64,000 bases of DNA from Flavobacterium lipolyticum (GCF_020905335.1 NZ_JAJJMN010000001.1:1984001-2048000), one strand, 5' to 3'; positions 1-9,831 are shown, numbered from the stretch's first letter. Notes: generated by a model not told the origin, from the sequence alone. Made by a program: numbers and translations.

Positions 1-20
1 AAAATCAATATAGGGAAATA

Positions 21-54
21 AAGAGGAGAGCTGTCATAAAACAGCTCTCCTCTT
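21..54. terminator. Bidirectional hairpin terminator
   Basis: A perfect 14-bp inverted repeat (21-34 with 41-54) encloses a 6-nt loop. The arms begin AAGAGGAG and end CTCCTCTT. It lies just past the stop codon of the minus-strand gene at 61-666 and could also end a gene entering from the left. Confidence 0.8.
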
Positions 55-60
55 ATCGTT

Positions 61-666
61 TTATTTATAAGCTTTTTTTGCAATAAGTTTAGACATTGAT
101 TTTGCTGTTTTGGCGAAACCTTCACCAATTCTGGTTTCGTTGCTGAAATTACTGCCCCATTGATCACCCGGAGCTTCTTCGCTTGTGATTTCTAAAAGGA
201 CATTTGATTTATTAGCAGTTTCAACAAACTTTAAGTTGGTCGTTACTTTTGCGGGTTGTTTCATAATTCCTGCATCCCAACCCGGATAGATCCATACCGC
301 AGTCACGATTAAAGTATAAGGAGTTTTTAAATTTTCCTGAAAGTTCAAATCCTTTTTTTCTTTGGTTAAAACAATATTGGCAATTTCTAAAAATTTAGGA
401 GTCCAGATTTGGTCTTTTGCACTAATCCATTTTTTTTCCCAGATGTTTCCGTTGCCTTTTGCCTTTTGATCTAACTCGGCTTTATGCTCCTGGACATACT
501 GTGCTTCCGATTTTTTTTCTTTCATCATCGTAAAGTTGCTGTAATCAAATTCGGTATTGATTTCTTTTTGATCTTTTAAGAAATCAAAGTTTCCTTTTAC
601 TACTTCCATGTCCTGTGCAAAAGCTGCTCCGGAAATAATAAATAATGCAAAGATTAATTTTTTCAT
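61..666 (-). CDS. Secreted protein of unknown function
   Basis: This 201-residue protein begins with a clear signal peptide (MKKLIFALFIISGAAFAQ, cleavage after about residue 18), so it is exported to the periplasm or cell surface. The mature part is lysine-rich, lacks further membrane segments and contains a tryptophan-rich stretch (WIYPGWDAG) near residue 126. I recognise no catalytic motif or named domain. It stands alone: a strong hairpin terminator follows it and a repeat-filled intergenic region lies upstream. The start is well supported because the signal peptide begins directly at the ATG. It is probably a conserved Flavobacterium hypothetical protein; function unknown. Confidence 0.8.
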   Translation of the reverse strand: MKKLIFALFIISGAAFAQDMEVVKGNFDFLKDQKEINTEFDYSNFTMMKEKKSEAQYVQEHKAELDQKAKGNGNIWEKKWISAKDQIWTPKFLEIANIVLTKEKKDLNFQENLKTPYTLIVTAVWIYPGWDAGIMKQPAKVTTNLKFVETANKSNVLLEITSEEAPGDQWGSNFSNETRIGEGFAKTAKSMSKLIAKKAYK

Positions 667-769
667 TTTTTGTTTTGTTTTTGGTTATTAGTGTGTTAAA
701 AGTAATTAAAATGTTTGTATAAATATTTTTCCTGTTAAAATAAAATCATCTACACGCTAAAGTTCAAAA

Positions 770-1175
770 ATGTTTTTAACGCAAAGAGCGCAGAAACATC
801 TTATCGGTAACCAATATCAAAATGCTGTGCCCAAATTAGCATTAAAAAAGGGAACGCGGATTACACAGATTCATTTTGTGAAAACGCTGACAAAAACGGA
901 TTCATTAGGAATAAAAATTATTCTCTAACCAATAATAAAAAATCCGTGCTGATCCGTGCTTTCGTGAAACGAATCCGTGTGCTGTTTTTTTAACCGCAAA
1001 GAGCGCAAAGGTTTACGCAAGGGACGCTTATGAAAACAGATTTGTTAGGAATAAAAATTATTTTTTACCCAGTATTAAAAAATCCGTGCTGATCCGTGCT
1101 TTCGTAAAGCGAATCCGTATAATCCGCGTGTTATTTTTTAACCGCAAAACATGCAAAGGTTCTCGTATGGAAACA
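770..1175. repeat. Dispersed intergenic repeat block (copy set 1)
   Basis: This gene-free stretch contains about two units of a repeat that also occurs at 18165-18705 and 23215-23830, here in the opposite orientation. Recognisable modules are CCGCAAAGAGCGCAAAGG, AATCCGTGCTGATCCGTGCT (twice, near 940 and 1080), GGAACGCGGATTAC, and a mini-hairpin TTCGTGAAACGAA (961-973) or TTCGTAAAGCGAA (1101-1113). No reading frame is conserved across units, so it is not a decayed gene. The first 100 bases after the neighbouring gene (667-769) are AT-rich upstream sequence. Confidence 0.85.
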
Positions 1176-1190
1176 GATACATCAAAACAA

Positions 1191-1220
1191 AAAAGGAGGC
1201 GTTCACTAACGCCTCCTTTT
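1191..1220. terminator. Hairpin terminator after the T9SS protein gene
   Basis: A perfect 13-bp stem (1191-1203 with 1208-1220) has a 4-nt loop and A/T runs at both outer ends, so it can work in either direction. It follows the stop of the minus-strand gene at 1263-4109. Confidence 0.8.
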
Positions 1221-1262
1221 ATTTATATTAATTAAAAAATAATTTTAGGTTTAAGATCCTGT

Positions 1263-4109
1263 TTAATTTTTTAATATTTTGTTGGAAATCTTTTTACCAT
1301 TTTCAAGTTTTACAGCTACTATGTACCAGCCGTTTTTAAGTTCGGAGAGATTGATTTTAGTTTTATTTTTCAGGGTGATAACATTTTCACCATTCATATC
1401 AAAAACATATACGACTTCAACTTTTTCTTTGGTGTCGATGCTTAGCTCTTCCTTAACGGGGTTCGGGTAGATAATCAGAGAGGAATTAAAAGTTAGATCA
1501 TCATTTAGAGCAGTAGCACTGGTTGTGCTAGTGCCGGAAGTTTGATTGATATAATAATCCTGTAACTTTTGAATCCAAAAATGATCATCGGTCAGCGTAG
1601 TTCCCGGGTTTCCAATTCCATCCGTACTGGCTCCTACACCAGCTCCCATTAACACAAGTTTGGTTCCGCTACTTTTTACCTCTGCAAAGTGATTTCCAAA
1701 AGTCACTTTTTTGGTGGTGGGATTAACCTGAAGTTTAGGGTCGGCATGTTTATTCTGACTGAAATAGTTATAACGAGTCGCGTCATTTGAGAAATTTACG
1801 GTATCTCCAAAGAAAAAAGTAGAAGCAGAATCTTCGTAGTGCTGGCTGGTATTATTTAAAATTTGGAAAGGACCTGCTGTTCGTTCATTTACGGTTTCTG
1901 AACCATTGATATGTCCTACCGGGATTTGCCATAGGACAACATGTTTGCCAGAGGCTTCGTAAAGTTTTTGAACAAAATTAAGGTAATTCATCCAGTGGTC
2001 ATTATTCCAGAACCAGGTATAAGAGAAGGGGTCTGCAGGGTTTCCGGTACTTCCGGCACCCATAGCATCAAGACCATATTTGTCAATAGAAATAAAGTCT
2101 GCATTATTAGACATAATTCCCATACTATTGGTGTACTGAAAAATATCTGCAGCGGTTTGTTTAATTTTGTTAAGCTGGGTAGTAAAGGTCCCGGTATCCG
2201 TTTCTCTGATAATTCCTTTTGGACCGGCTACACCAGATTTTGCCCAAAGATTAAGCTGCCATCCAAATTCCATATTCAGGTTTTCGTCTGTTCTTTTCTT
2301 GTTGAGCTCAAAATTGATTCTTTCTACCAGGGTTTTTAATGTACCGGCATTTTGGGCAATACTTGTTGCATTTACGGCTGTTGTAGTCGTTATAGGTTCG
2401 TTAAACTGCTGCATATAGCCCAGAAAATCAGGTTCTAATACCACTCCAAAAAACTCATCTCCCAGTTCCGCTTTAACCTGATTCAGAAAAAGGTTGAGAT
2501 TATTGAAATAAGCCGTCATATAGGAAGGATCTTTTACGTGTGCCAGATCCAGCTCGTAAGATTCGCTTCCGTCGGGAATGTTATAAAAAACAAAGAAAGG
2601 AATAAGCCCCATTTTCAAAGAATTCCGTGCAAATTTTATAGCTCTGTCAGGCTGCCAGGTATTCCATCCGGCTATTGGTCCTCCATTGATATAGATGTAT
2701 CGTACATCCATTCTGTTGTTTTTGAGCAGATTGCTATCGTCGATATTGTTGTTGTAAAAATTGACATCGTCGGTAGTGTCTTCGGATACAGATCCTACAG
2801 AAACATAATCAGGATATTTTAACACACTCCCATTGGCATTGTCTATTCTTAAACCAAGATGGTATATCGTACCATCTGAAGTGGTTATCTGAAGTCCGGA
2901 TCTGCCTGTTTTTTTAGGGATAATCTTTAAAGTATTTCCGGTAATAGTATAATCAAATACAGTAGTGTTTCTTCTTTTTAATGAAGTGATAGCCTTATCG
3001 AATACGAATGTTTTAGGTATTCCATTAACCGCTTTTATTTGATTTGGAAGTGAAGCAAAGGAAATATTTTGTGTGGCAGGATTCACAATAGTAAGTTGTA
3101 AACCGGTTGTTGCTATGGTCCCATTGTTGTCTGTGACTGCTATTTGCAGTGAATTGTTTCCATAATTCTGAGGGGTCCAATTAAAGGTATAAGAATTTTG
3201 TGGATTGGTGGTCACATTAGCATTAGTTCCGGCGGTGAGATCTTTAAACAGTATGCTGCTAATGGAACTTCCGGACGAAGGCTGAATAGTAAAAGTAATG
3301 CTTATAGGCGAAAAATTAAGTTGAGTATAAGAAGTCGCGTTTGGCGGACCAGTAATCGTTATCACAGCAGGAGCAGTAATCGCAATTTTAATAGTTGTGT
3401 TGACTACAGTGCTTATTCCAATCGAATTTACAGTGGTATATCGAATGTTGTAATCCCCATAAGCGGTTGGAGTCCAGTTGTACGATATCGTGTTGCCGGA
3501 TAAACTCATATTGTAAGTCGTGTAAGAAGACTCTGTTGTCTTTTTTATTTCGACCTTATTTTGTGTTGCCGAAAAACCGTACAGATTGAGTGATGCGGTG
3601 AGATTGATAGCCGATAATGTGCTTTTTATAATAATTTGCCCATCGGCGTAGGCAGGAGAAATAGCTATGGGCTTGATACACACACCAAGAAAAGTGTAAG
3701 CAGAAGACTGATCAGGAATTTCTGTTCCGGCCACCCAGTACTTGGCTTTGTAGACACCATTGTTGTATCGTATAATGTTGTTTACATTATAGTTGGGTGT
3801 TGCGCTGTTCCAATCAGAAACGGTATTGCAGGCAGTATAAGCCAGAGATGGATTATTGATAATTAATTGCTCGTCACAGCTTCCTACTGCCAACCAGACA
3901 CTGCTTGATCCAGGTGTGCTGCCGGCTCCCTGAGACCAGGAATTGTTTTTGTACACTATATTATTGTAACGGACATAAGAGTTACTGGAATATTGTGTGA
4001 CCGAATACCAAGCTGGAATTCCACAGGAGCTGCCTAATTGGGCTTTAGCCATAGTTGGAATAAAACAGACAAGAAAAGAGAAGAATAAAAGTTTATAATT
4101 TTTTATCAT
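1263..4109 (-). CDS. T9SS-secreted carbohydrate-binding putative glycoside hydrolase
   Basis: A large exported multidomain protein, about 948 residues from the preferred start. An ATG nine codons upstream (4136) is also possible, but the signal peptide MIKNYKLLFFSFLVCF begins at 4109. After it come two repeats resembling chitin/cellulose-binding modules (WYSVTQYSSNSYVRYNNIVY and a second with NNIIRYNNGVYKAKYW), then about two Ig-like beta modules, then a roughly 400-residue C-terminal half that reads like a (beta/alpha)8 enzyme domain (strand-like segments RYIYING, GLIPFFVFYNI, FFGVVLEPDF). The last 70 residues are a type A Por/T9SS sorting domain (YPNPVKEELSI ... GWYIVAVKLENGKK). The glutamate in VVLEPDF is a candidate acid, but I cannot assign a GH family. 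Likely role: extracellular polysaccharide breakdown. It is monocistronic. Confidence 0.75.
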   Translation of the reverse strand: MIKNYKLLFFSFLVCFIPTMAKAQLGSSCGIPAWYSVTQYSSNSYVRYNNIVYKNNSWSQGAGSTPGSSSVWLAVGSCDEQLIINNPSLAYTACNTVSDWNSATPNYNVNNIIRYNNGVYKAKYWVAGTEIPDQSSAYTFLGVCIKPIAISPAYADGQIIIKSTLSAINLTASLNLYGFSATQNKVEIKKTTESSYTTYNMSLSGNTISYNWTPTAYGDYNIRYTTVNSIGISTVVNTTIKIAITAPAVITITGPPNATSYTQLNFSPISITFTIQPSSGSSISSILFKDLTAGTNANVTTNPQNSYTFNWTPQNYGNNSLQIAVTDNNGTIATTGLQLTIVNPATQNISFASLPNQIKAVNGIPKTFVFDKAITSLKRRNTTVFDYTITGNTLKIIPKKTGRSGLQITTSDGTIYHLGLRIDNANGSVLKYPDYVSVGSVSEDTTDDVNFYNNNIDDSNLLKNNRMDVRYIYINGGPIAGWNTWQPDRAIKFARNSLKMGLIPFFVFYNIPDGSESYELDLAHVKDPSYMTAYFNNLNLFLNQVKAELGDEFFGVVLEPDFLGYMQQFNEPITTTTAVNATSIAQNAGTLKTLVERINFELNKKRTDENLNMEFGWQLNLWAKSGVAGPKGIIRETDTGTFTTQLNKIKQTAADIFQYTNSMGIMSNNADFISIDKYGLDAMGAGSTGNPADPFSYTWFWNNDHWMNYLNFVQKLYEASGKHVVLWQIPVGHINGSETVNERTAGPFQILNNTSQHYEDSASTFFFGDTVNFSNDATRYNYFSQNKHADPKLQVNPTTKKVTFGNHFAEVKSSGTKLVLMGAGVGASTDGIGNPGTTLTDDHFWIQKLQDYYINQTSGTSTTSATALNDDLTFNSSLIIYPNPVKEELSIDTKEKVEVVYVFDMNGENVITLKNKTKINLSELKNGWYIVAVKLENGKKISNKILKN

Positions 4110-4387
4110 AGTAAAAACATTTAATACGTTATACATTCCGTTAATTGTGATTGTTTGAAAAAACGTATCGTTTTTGCCTCTTTAAATTTGGTACCTAAAG
4201 TTTAAAGATTAACCATACGCAAATCAAATATAGTAAGAAATTACTTTGTACAAATAATCAATATTGTAAGTAAAATATTTAAATTTCAGTGATTTGGTTT
4301 TTTTATTTTGAAAAAAAGGCAAAGAATTTGGTGATGAAGATTTTGTGGGAAATAGTGTAAAATAAGGCGGTGACCTACAATAATTAA

Positions 4388-4419
4388 AAACCCGACAAGC
4401 TCTAAAACTTGTCGGGTTT
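4388..4419. terminator. Terminator of the galactose operon
   Basis: A perfect 12-bp stem (4388-4399 with 4408-4419; core CCCGACAAG/CTTGTCGGG) with an 8-nt loop and flanking A/T runs. It lies between the 5' side of the T9SS gene and the end of the gal operon and is oriented to stop the operon on the minus strand. The rest of 4110-4552 is AT-rich and shows no gene. Confidence 0.8.
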
Positions 4420-4552
4420 AATAAAATTTGGCGCGTAAAATCCTGATTAGCAATGGTTAAAAAAGTAGGTTTTTTCTAAATTAATAACATAATATTTAAA
4501 AAATGTGATTTTCCCGGTACGGTTTTATTTTTCAAAAAAGAATAGAATAAAA

Positions 4553-6238
4553 CTACCAAAATTTAATGTACAGGGCCGCAATAATCAATAATGTAATGAC
4601 GATTAAAACAGTCGTTTGTGGTTTTACTTTAAACATTTCGGCATCGATTTCGAATGCTTTAGGATTCACTTTAGGACCTGCAAAACTGATTAAAACCATT
4701 ACCAAGGTGGTAAAGATGAACGATAATCCCATACAAATATGAAAAGGAATTTCAAAAGCTCCTTTTCCGTTTGGATAAGCAGTGTACAATAGTGTTTCAT
4801 TTCCAAATAAGGCAGGAGCATATTCGTTGAATAGTACGGATAATACAAAACCTAAAATTACGCCTACTACAGCTGCAGCTCCCGTAGTTCGTTTCCAGAA
4901 CATTCCTAAAACGAACATGGCAAAAACTCCCGGACTGATAAAGCCCGTGTATTTTTGGATATAGGTAAATCCGCCAACACCTCCAATTCCTAAAATATCA
5001 TTCCAGGTAAATAATACTGCTAAAAGCATCGCTCCAAAAACGGCAATTCTTCCAATGTTTACCTGCTGTTTTTCACCAGCTTCTTTTTGAATGTATTTTT
5101 TGTGAATATCCAAAGTGTAGATTGTCGAGATACTGTTGACTTTTCCGGCTAACGAAGCTACAATTGCTGCGGTTAGTGCCGCTACGGAAAGCCCCTTTAA
5201 TCCGGTTGGAAGGAAAGTCAGTACGGCAGAATAAGCTCCGTCTTTTCCTCCGACTAATTGTGGTAAATGCCCGTTTTGATACAAAACATAGGCAGCAATA
5301 CCCGGTAACATTACGATTAAAGGCATTAACAATTTGAGCATACCGGCAAACAAAATACCGGTGCGTGCCGTTTGTAAATCGGCACCCAGGGCTCTTTGCG
5401 TAATGTATTGGTTACATCCCCAGTAATTCAGGTTGATGATCCAGATACCGGCAAGATAAGACATCAGACCAGGGAAAGTTAGGTATTTGTTGATATCAAG
5501 CTGAGAGGATGTTGCAGTTGGTCTTGGAATAATCATTTTAAAATGTTCCGGTGCTTCTTTCATTAAAACTTTGAATCCGGCAATTACATTTTGTCCGACT
5601 CCAAAATATTGTCCTACGGTGGTAAGAGCAATATACGAGGTTACTAAACCTCCAATGATTAAAACGGCCACCTGAATAACATCGGTATAAGCAACAACTT
5701 TCATTCCTCCAAGAGAGATGAATAAGGCAAACAATGCTAGTCCGATCATGATAATATGCAGATATTCTCCGCCGGCCATACCGTTTATGGCCACAGCTCC
5801 TAAATATAAAATAGAAGTTAAGTTTACAAAAACGTACAAGAACAGCCAGAAAACAGCCATGATTAAAGCAGTAGAATCATTATAACGTGTTTTTAAGAAT
5901 TGTGGCATCGTATAGATTTTATTCTTTAGGTATACGGGAATAAACCAAACGGCGACCACAATAAGACTTATGGCTGCAATCCATTCATAAGCCGCAACGG
6001 CAATTCCTAAAAAGAAACCTTCACCACTCATTCCGATAAATTGCTCTGCCGAGATATTTGAAGCAATTAAAGAAGCTCCAATAGCCCACCAGGTCAGGTT
6101 TCCCTCGGCCAAAAAATAAGCTTTAGCATCCTGTTCGTCTTGTTTACGTTTTCGGTAAACCGTATAACCGTAGGCCGAAACTACGATGAAGTAAATAATA
6201 AAAACCGCATAATCTGCGAAAGCAAGGTTCTGGTTCAT
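4553..6238 (-). CDS. Sodium/solute (galactose/glucose-type) symporter
   Basis: A 561-residue polytopic membrane protein of the SSS family, with about 14 hydrophobic segments. Family features are the early ASNISAEQFIGMSGEGF stretch in TM2, typical of vSGLT-like transporters, and the ITQRALGA segment after a conserved aromatic-rich loop. It should take up a sugar together with sodium across the inner membrane. Its place as the last gene after galM-galK-galT makes galactose the probable substrate. It is separated from galT by about 250 bp that holds a strong AT-rich hairpin, so its expression may be tuned separately. The length matches the family. Substrate assignment is inference from context. 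Confidence 0.9.
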   Translation of the reverse strand: MNQNLAFADYAVFIIYFIVVSAYGYTVYRKRKQDEQDAKAYFLAEGNLTWWAIGASLIASNISAEQFIGMSGEGFFLGIAVAAYEWIAAISLIVVAVWFIPVYLKNKIYTMPQFLKTRYNDSTALIMAVFWLFLYVFVNLTSILYLGAVAINGMAGGEYLHIIMIGLALFALFISLGGMKVVAYTDVIQVAVLIIGGLVTSYIALTTVGQYFGVGQNVIAGFKVLMKEAPEHFKMIIPRPTATSSQLDINKYLTFPGLMSYLAGIWIINLNYWGCNQYITQRALGADLQTARTGILFAGMLKLLMPLIVMLPGIAAYVLYQNGHLPQLVGGKDGAYSAVLTFLPTGLKGLSVAALTAAIVASLAGKVNSISTIYTLDIHKKYIQKEAGEKQQVNIGRIAVFGAMLLAVLFTWNDILGIGGVGGFTYIQKYTGFISPGVFAMFVLGMFWKRTTGAAAVVGVILGFVLSVLFNEYAPALFGNETLLYTAYPNGKGAFEIPFHICMGLSFIFTTLVMVLISFAGPKVNPKAFEIDAEMFKVKPQTTVLIVITLLIIAALYIKFW

Positions 6239-6290
6239 TGATAGTACTATTTTTAATAATTAGATAGTGATTGTTTGATTAGTAGAGGGT

Positions 6291-6332
6291 AAAAAACAAT
6301 ATTTGTCTGAGGTGGTTTAAATATTGTTTTTT
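6291..6332 (-). promoter_or_regulatory. AT-rich hairpin between galT and the symporter gene
   Basis: A perfect 14-bp inverted repeat (6291-6304 with 6319-6332) has a 14-nt loop. Read on the minus strand the second arm ends in six T residues, as in a weak intrinsic terminator. It may act as an intra-operonic attenuator or RNA-stability element, or as a DNA operator. Function is inferred. Confidence 0.5.
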
Positions 6333-6489
6333 TTATTTTTTTGATTTGGGTTGAATATTCGTTTTTGATTTGATTTATTAATGTGATTCTGTATTAAAGG
6401 GTAAAAAAGAGCTAAGAAGTACCTGTTTTTTTGAGTATGTTTTTCAAAGCTGTAACAATTTGTGGGGCAAAATAGGCTAAAGTCTTATT

Positions 6490-7539
6490 TTATTTTTGTT
6501 TGTAATGAATGTCTGATTGCTGTCTTAAAACTTCGGCACATCTTTCAGGGGTAATGTCTCTCTGAGATTCGCCTAACATTTCATAACCCACCATAAATTT
6601 CTTTACTGTGGCTGATCGCAACAAAGGCGGATAGAAATGCATGTGAAAATGCCATTCCGGGTGTTCTAAACCATCTGTAGGTGATTGATGGATTCCTGAT
6701 GAATACGGAAAAGAAGTACTGAATAAATTATCGTATTTGATGGTAAGTTGTTTTAAAATTACGGCAAAGGAATTAGTTTCTTCTTCCGTAAAATCAGTAA
6801 TTTTATTGACAACTCTTTTGCTTACAATCATCGTTTCGTAAGGCCAGGTTGCCCAAAACGGAACTAAAGCAATAAAATCATCGTTTTCGATTACGACACG
6901 ATCACCGGTTTTTAATTCTGCCTGAACATAATCCTGAAGAAGCGTTCGGTTGTTCTTATCAAAATAAGATTTCAGATTGGTTTGTGTTCTTTCAACCTGA
7001 GTTGGAAGCGACGACTGTGCCCAGATTTGACCATGCGGATGCGGATTACTGCAGCCCATAATACTTCCTTTGTTTTCAAAAATTTGAACGTGATTGATGT
7101 ATTTGATGCTTCCCAGTTCAGCGTATTCTTTTTGCCAGACTTTTACAATGCTCTCAATTCCTTCAATTTCCATTTCCGGTAAAGTAAGATCATGTCTTGG
7201 TGAAAAACAGACTACTTTTGAAATTCCCTGTTCGGGTTTTGTTTTAAAAAAAGTGTGCTTGATGTCTTCTTCAAATATAATTTCGTCCTGCTTCATTGCG
7301 GCGAAATCATTTTCAAAGACAAAGCTGTCTTTGTAGGTCGGATTGTGTTCTCCATTAGCGCGAACGTTACCCGGACAGAGATAACAGTTTGGGTCGTGCT
7401 TTGGAAGAGTTTCAGTTGCAAGAGTCTCGTTTTGCCCTTGCCACGGACGTTTTGCTCGATGAGGTGATACCAGAATCCATTCGTTTAGTAATGGATTGAA
7501 ACGTCTGTGCGGATCTTCGTTGATGTCAAAGTTTTTCAT
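6490..7539 (-). CDS. galT: Galactose-1-phosphate uridylyltransferase
   Basis: A 349-residue Leloir enzyme that swaps UMP between UDP-glucose and galactose-1-phosphate. The diagnostic active-site motif SNPHPHGQIW lies at about residues 164-173, the middle histidine being the nucleophile. The zinc-site cysteines CYLC (52-55) and a downstream RH pair near 115 fit the E. coli-type enzyme. It starts 17 bp after galK on the same strand and belongs to the galM-galK-galT-symporter operon. Length and all core motifs are normal for the family. Confidence 0.97.
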   Translation of the reverse strand: MKNFDINEDPHRRFNPLLNEWILVSPHRAKRPWQGQNETLATETLPKHDPNCYLCPGNVRANGEHNPTYKDSFVFENDFAAMKQDEIIFEEDIKHTFFKTKPEQGISKVVCFSPRHDLTLPEMEIEGIESIVKVWQKEYAELGSIKYINHVQIFENKGSIMGCSNPHPHGQIWAQSSLPTQVERTQTNLKSYFDKNNRTLLQDYVQAELKTGDRVVIENDDFIALVPFWATWPYETMIVSKRVVNKITDFTEEETNSFAVILKQLTIKYDNLFSTSFPYSSGIHQSPTDGLEHPEWHFHMHFYPPLLRSATVKKFMVGYEMLGESQRDITPERCAEVLRQQSDIHYKQK

Positions 7540-7556
7540 TTATAGTTTTTGTGATG

Positions 7557-8720
7557 TTAAAGAAGTAGTCTTGTTCCATTAGAGATTGTTACATCATAAA
7601 ATTTTAATTCAATCCCAAATGTATTTAAATAAAGATTTGAAAACTTATTTTTCACCTCATTTTCATGCCCTTTTTTTATAAAATTTATGGTACACCCCCC
7701 GAAACCACCCCCCATGAGGCGTGATCCAACAATAAAATCGTCCGTTTTTGCCGTATTTACTAGCATATCCAGCTCTTTACAGCTAACTTCGTATTCTTGC
7801 GATAAACCATAATGGGCTTCGAAAAGTAATTGCCCTAAAAGTGTAATATTTCCCTGATCTAACGCTTCACAAGCTTTTTCGACACGATCAATTTCTTTTA
7901 CTACAAAATGTGCTCTTTTAAAAATAGTTGCTGACATTTGATGCTGCAGCGTCAAAAGCTGTTCTTCCGTACAATCTCTAAAACTTTTTATTTGAGGAAA
8001 ATGATGTTTTACAATCGCCAGCCCCTGTTCACACTCCTGTCTTCTGGTGTTGTATTCAGAGGTAAAAAGAGAATGTTTTACATTACTGTCAAACAAAATC
8101 AGAGCATAATCTTTGAAATCGGCATTGTGATATTCAAAATCAAGGGTATTACAATCCAGTTTTATAACCTTATTTTCAAGACCATGAACACTTGAAAACT
8201 GATCCATAATACCACAATTGATCCCTACCCAGTGTTCTGCCTTTTGCCCTAACAAAGCGATGTCGGCTTTTTTGATTTTTAAATCGAAAAGTGATGCAAT
8301 TCCGAAAATCATTCCACATTCTAAAGCAGCAGAAGAGGATAAACCGGAACCTACCGGAATGTTGCTGCTAAAGACACAGTTGAAACCTTCAAACACAAAA
8401 CCGTTGTCCTGTAATTGTTTGATTACGCCACGAATATAATTGGTCCAGACCTCTTCGCTTAAAAGAATTTCTGCAGTTAAATCAATTTCAAAGGCCTCGT
8501 TCAAATCGATGGCTATTATTTTAGAGCTGTTGGTATTGTTCTTTTCAAAAGCAAAACAGATAATCTTGTCAATAGCCGCTGGTAAAACATAGCCGTCGTT
8601 GTAGTCAATATGTTCTCCTATAATATTGATCCTTCCGGGAGAGAGCACCACTTTTTGCGGAACCGATCCAAAAGACTTCTCAAAAAAAGCGGTTGTGTTT
8701 TGTATTAAAATATCATTCAT
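7557..8720 (-). CDS. galK: Galactokinase
   Basis: A 387-residue GHMP kinase that phosphorylates galactose at C1 with ATP in the cytoplasm. Visible motifs are the galactokinase signature PGRINIIGEHIDYNDG (about 29-44), the ATP-binding loop VGSGLSSSAALE (near 125) and the C-terminal GHMP motif MGGGFGGCTINF. It lies between galM and galT, with gaps of 55 bp upstream and 17 bp downstream, as expected for one transcript. No odd features; full length. Confidence 0.97.
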   Translation of the reverse strand: MNDILIQNTTAFFEKSFGSVPQKVVLSPGRINIIGEHIDYNDGYVLPAAIDKIICFAFEKNNTNSSKIIAIDLNEAFEIDLTAEILLSEEVWTNYIRGVIKQLQDNGFVFEGFNCVFSSNIPVGSGLSSSAALECGMIFGIASLFDLKIKKADIALLGQKAEHWVGINCGIMDQFSSVHGLENKVIKLDCNTLDFEYHNADFKDYALILFDSNVKHSLFTSEYNTRRQECEQGLAIVKHHFPQIKSFRDCTEEQLLTLQHQMSATIFKRAHFVVKEIDRVEKACEALDQGNITLLGQLLFEAHYGLSQEYEVSCKELDMLVNTAKTDDFIVGSRLMGGGFGGCTINFIKKGHENEVKNKFSNLYLNTFGIELKFYDVTISNGTRLLL

Positions 8721-8775
8721 TAGGTAGTGGTTGAAAGAAATAGTTTTTAGTTTTTGGTTGTTTTTTTAGCAAACA

Positions 8776-9831
8776 TTAGGTTATGTTTTCAAATCGGTAA
8801 AGGGTTTTTTGATGATAGGTTTCCCCTTTTCGTAAAACCGAATTCGGAAAATGTTTATGATTAGGAGCATCCGGAAAATTTTGTGCTTCAAAACATATTC
8901 CGCTAAATGTATGATAATTAGTGTTTTCTTTTCCTTTTATAGATCCAAAACAATTTCCGCCTACATATATATGTACGCTGGGCTGATCTGTAATAACCTT
9001 CATCTGCAAATTGTTTCCGACACTGGATAAAGTGGCGGAAACCGCTTTTCCGGACTCAATTACAAACGAATTGTCAATAGCTTCCGGACATTTTTTAGCC
9101 GTTCTGAAATCAAAATCATGATCAGAGAGAGCAATGAAATTCCCGGTTGGAATATTCTCAGTATCTGTTTCCAACATTTTGTCAGAATCAATAAAGAGGG
9201 TTTGGTTTAACAAATCCCGATGATGTCCGTCAAGATTAAAATAAGTGTGATGCGTAAGATTCACGACCGTATCTTCAGTTGAGGTCGCTTTATATTCCAG
9301 TTTTAATTCGTTTTCTTCCGTTACAGTATACGTCAAATCAACCTGTAAAGCTCCCGGATAATTCTCCTCTAAATTCTCGCTCAAAAGACTTAAAGTTATC
9401 GAAGGATTATCGCCCGAAGTAATATGGGTAATGTTCCATGTTTTTTGCCCAAAGCCAATGTTCCCGCCATGTAAAGCATTACCATTGTTGTTGGTATTCA
9501 ATTGAAATGTCTGATCGTTTAAGGCAAAAACACCTTTGTCGATTCGTCCGGCATAACGCCCAACGGTAGCGCCAAAGTAAGGAGCGCTTGGTAAATGATA
9601 AGAAGCCAGATAAGATTCTAAAGTATCGAAACCTAAAACAACATCAACAACCTCACCTGTTGCAACCGGAATTAACAAAGAGGTCAGTGTTGCACCATAA
9701 TTGATAATTTTTGCTTTCATTCCGTTTTTGTTGCACAATTCACAAGAAAGAATTTCTTCGTGATCGGGCAATAAACCAAATGATTCCATGGCAGATGTGT
9801 TCGGAAGGTGTGATATTTGTTTTATATTCAT
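8776..9831 (-). CDS. galM: Aldose 1-epimerase (mutarotase)
   Basis: Converts beta- to alpha-galactose ahead of galactokinase. Family motifs are GATLTSLLIP near the N-terminus, GATVGRYAGRI, NGNALHGGNIGFGQKTW (substrate histidine), LTHHTYFNL (second histidine) and the C-terminal CFEAQNFPDAPNH containing the catalytic glutamate. I prefer the start at 9831 (MNIKQISHLP, about 351 residues) over an in-frame ATG at 9870, because the promoter -7 element (9856-9863) would lie inside the longer version. First gene of the gal operon and divergent from the GntR regulator. Confidence 0.92.
   Translation of the reverse strand: MNIKQISHLPNTSAMESFGLLPDHEEILSCELCNKNGMKAKIINYGATLTSLLIPVATGEVVDVVLGFDTLESYLASYHLPSAPYFGATVGRYAGRIDKGVFALNDQTFQLNTNNNGNALHGGNIGFGQKTWNITHITSGDNPSITLSLLSENLEENYPGALQVDLTYTVTEENELKLEYKATSTEDTVVNLTHHTYFNLDGHHRDLLNQTLFIDSDKMLETDTENIPTGNFIALSDHDFDFRTAKKCPEAIDNSFVIESGKAVSATLSSVGNNLQMKVITDQPSVHIYVGGNCFGSIKGKENTNYHTFSGICFEAQNFPDAPNHKHFPNSVLRKGETYHQKTLYRFENIT

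Noticed and set aside
1941..2339. 132-codon plus-strand open frame
   Set aside because: Lies wholly antisense to the T9SS protein gene, whose domain content is clear.
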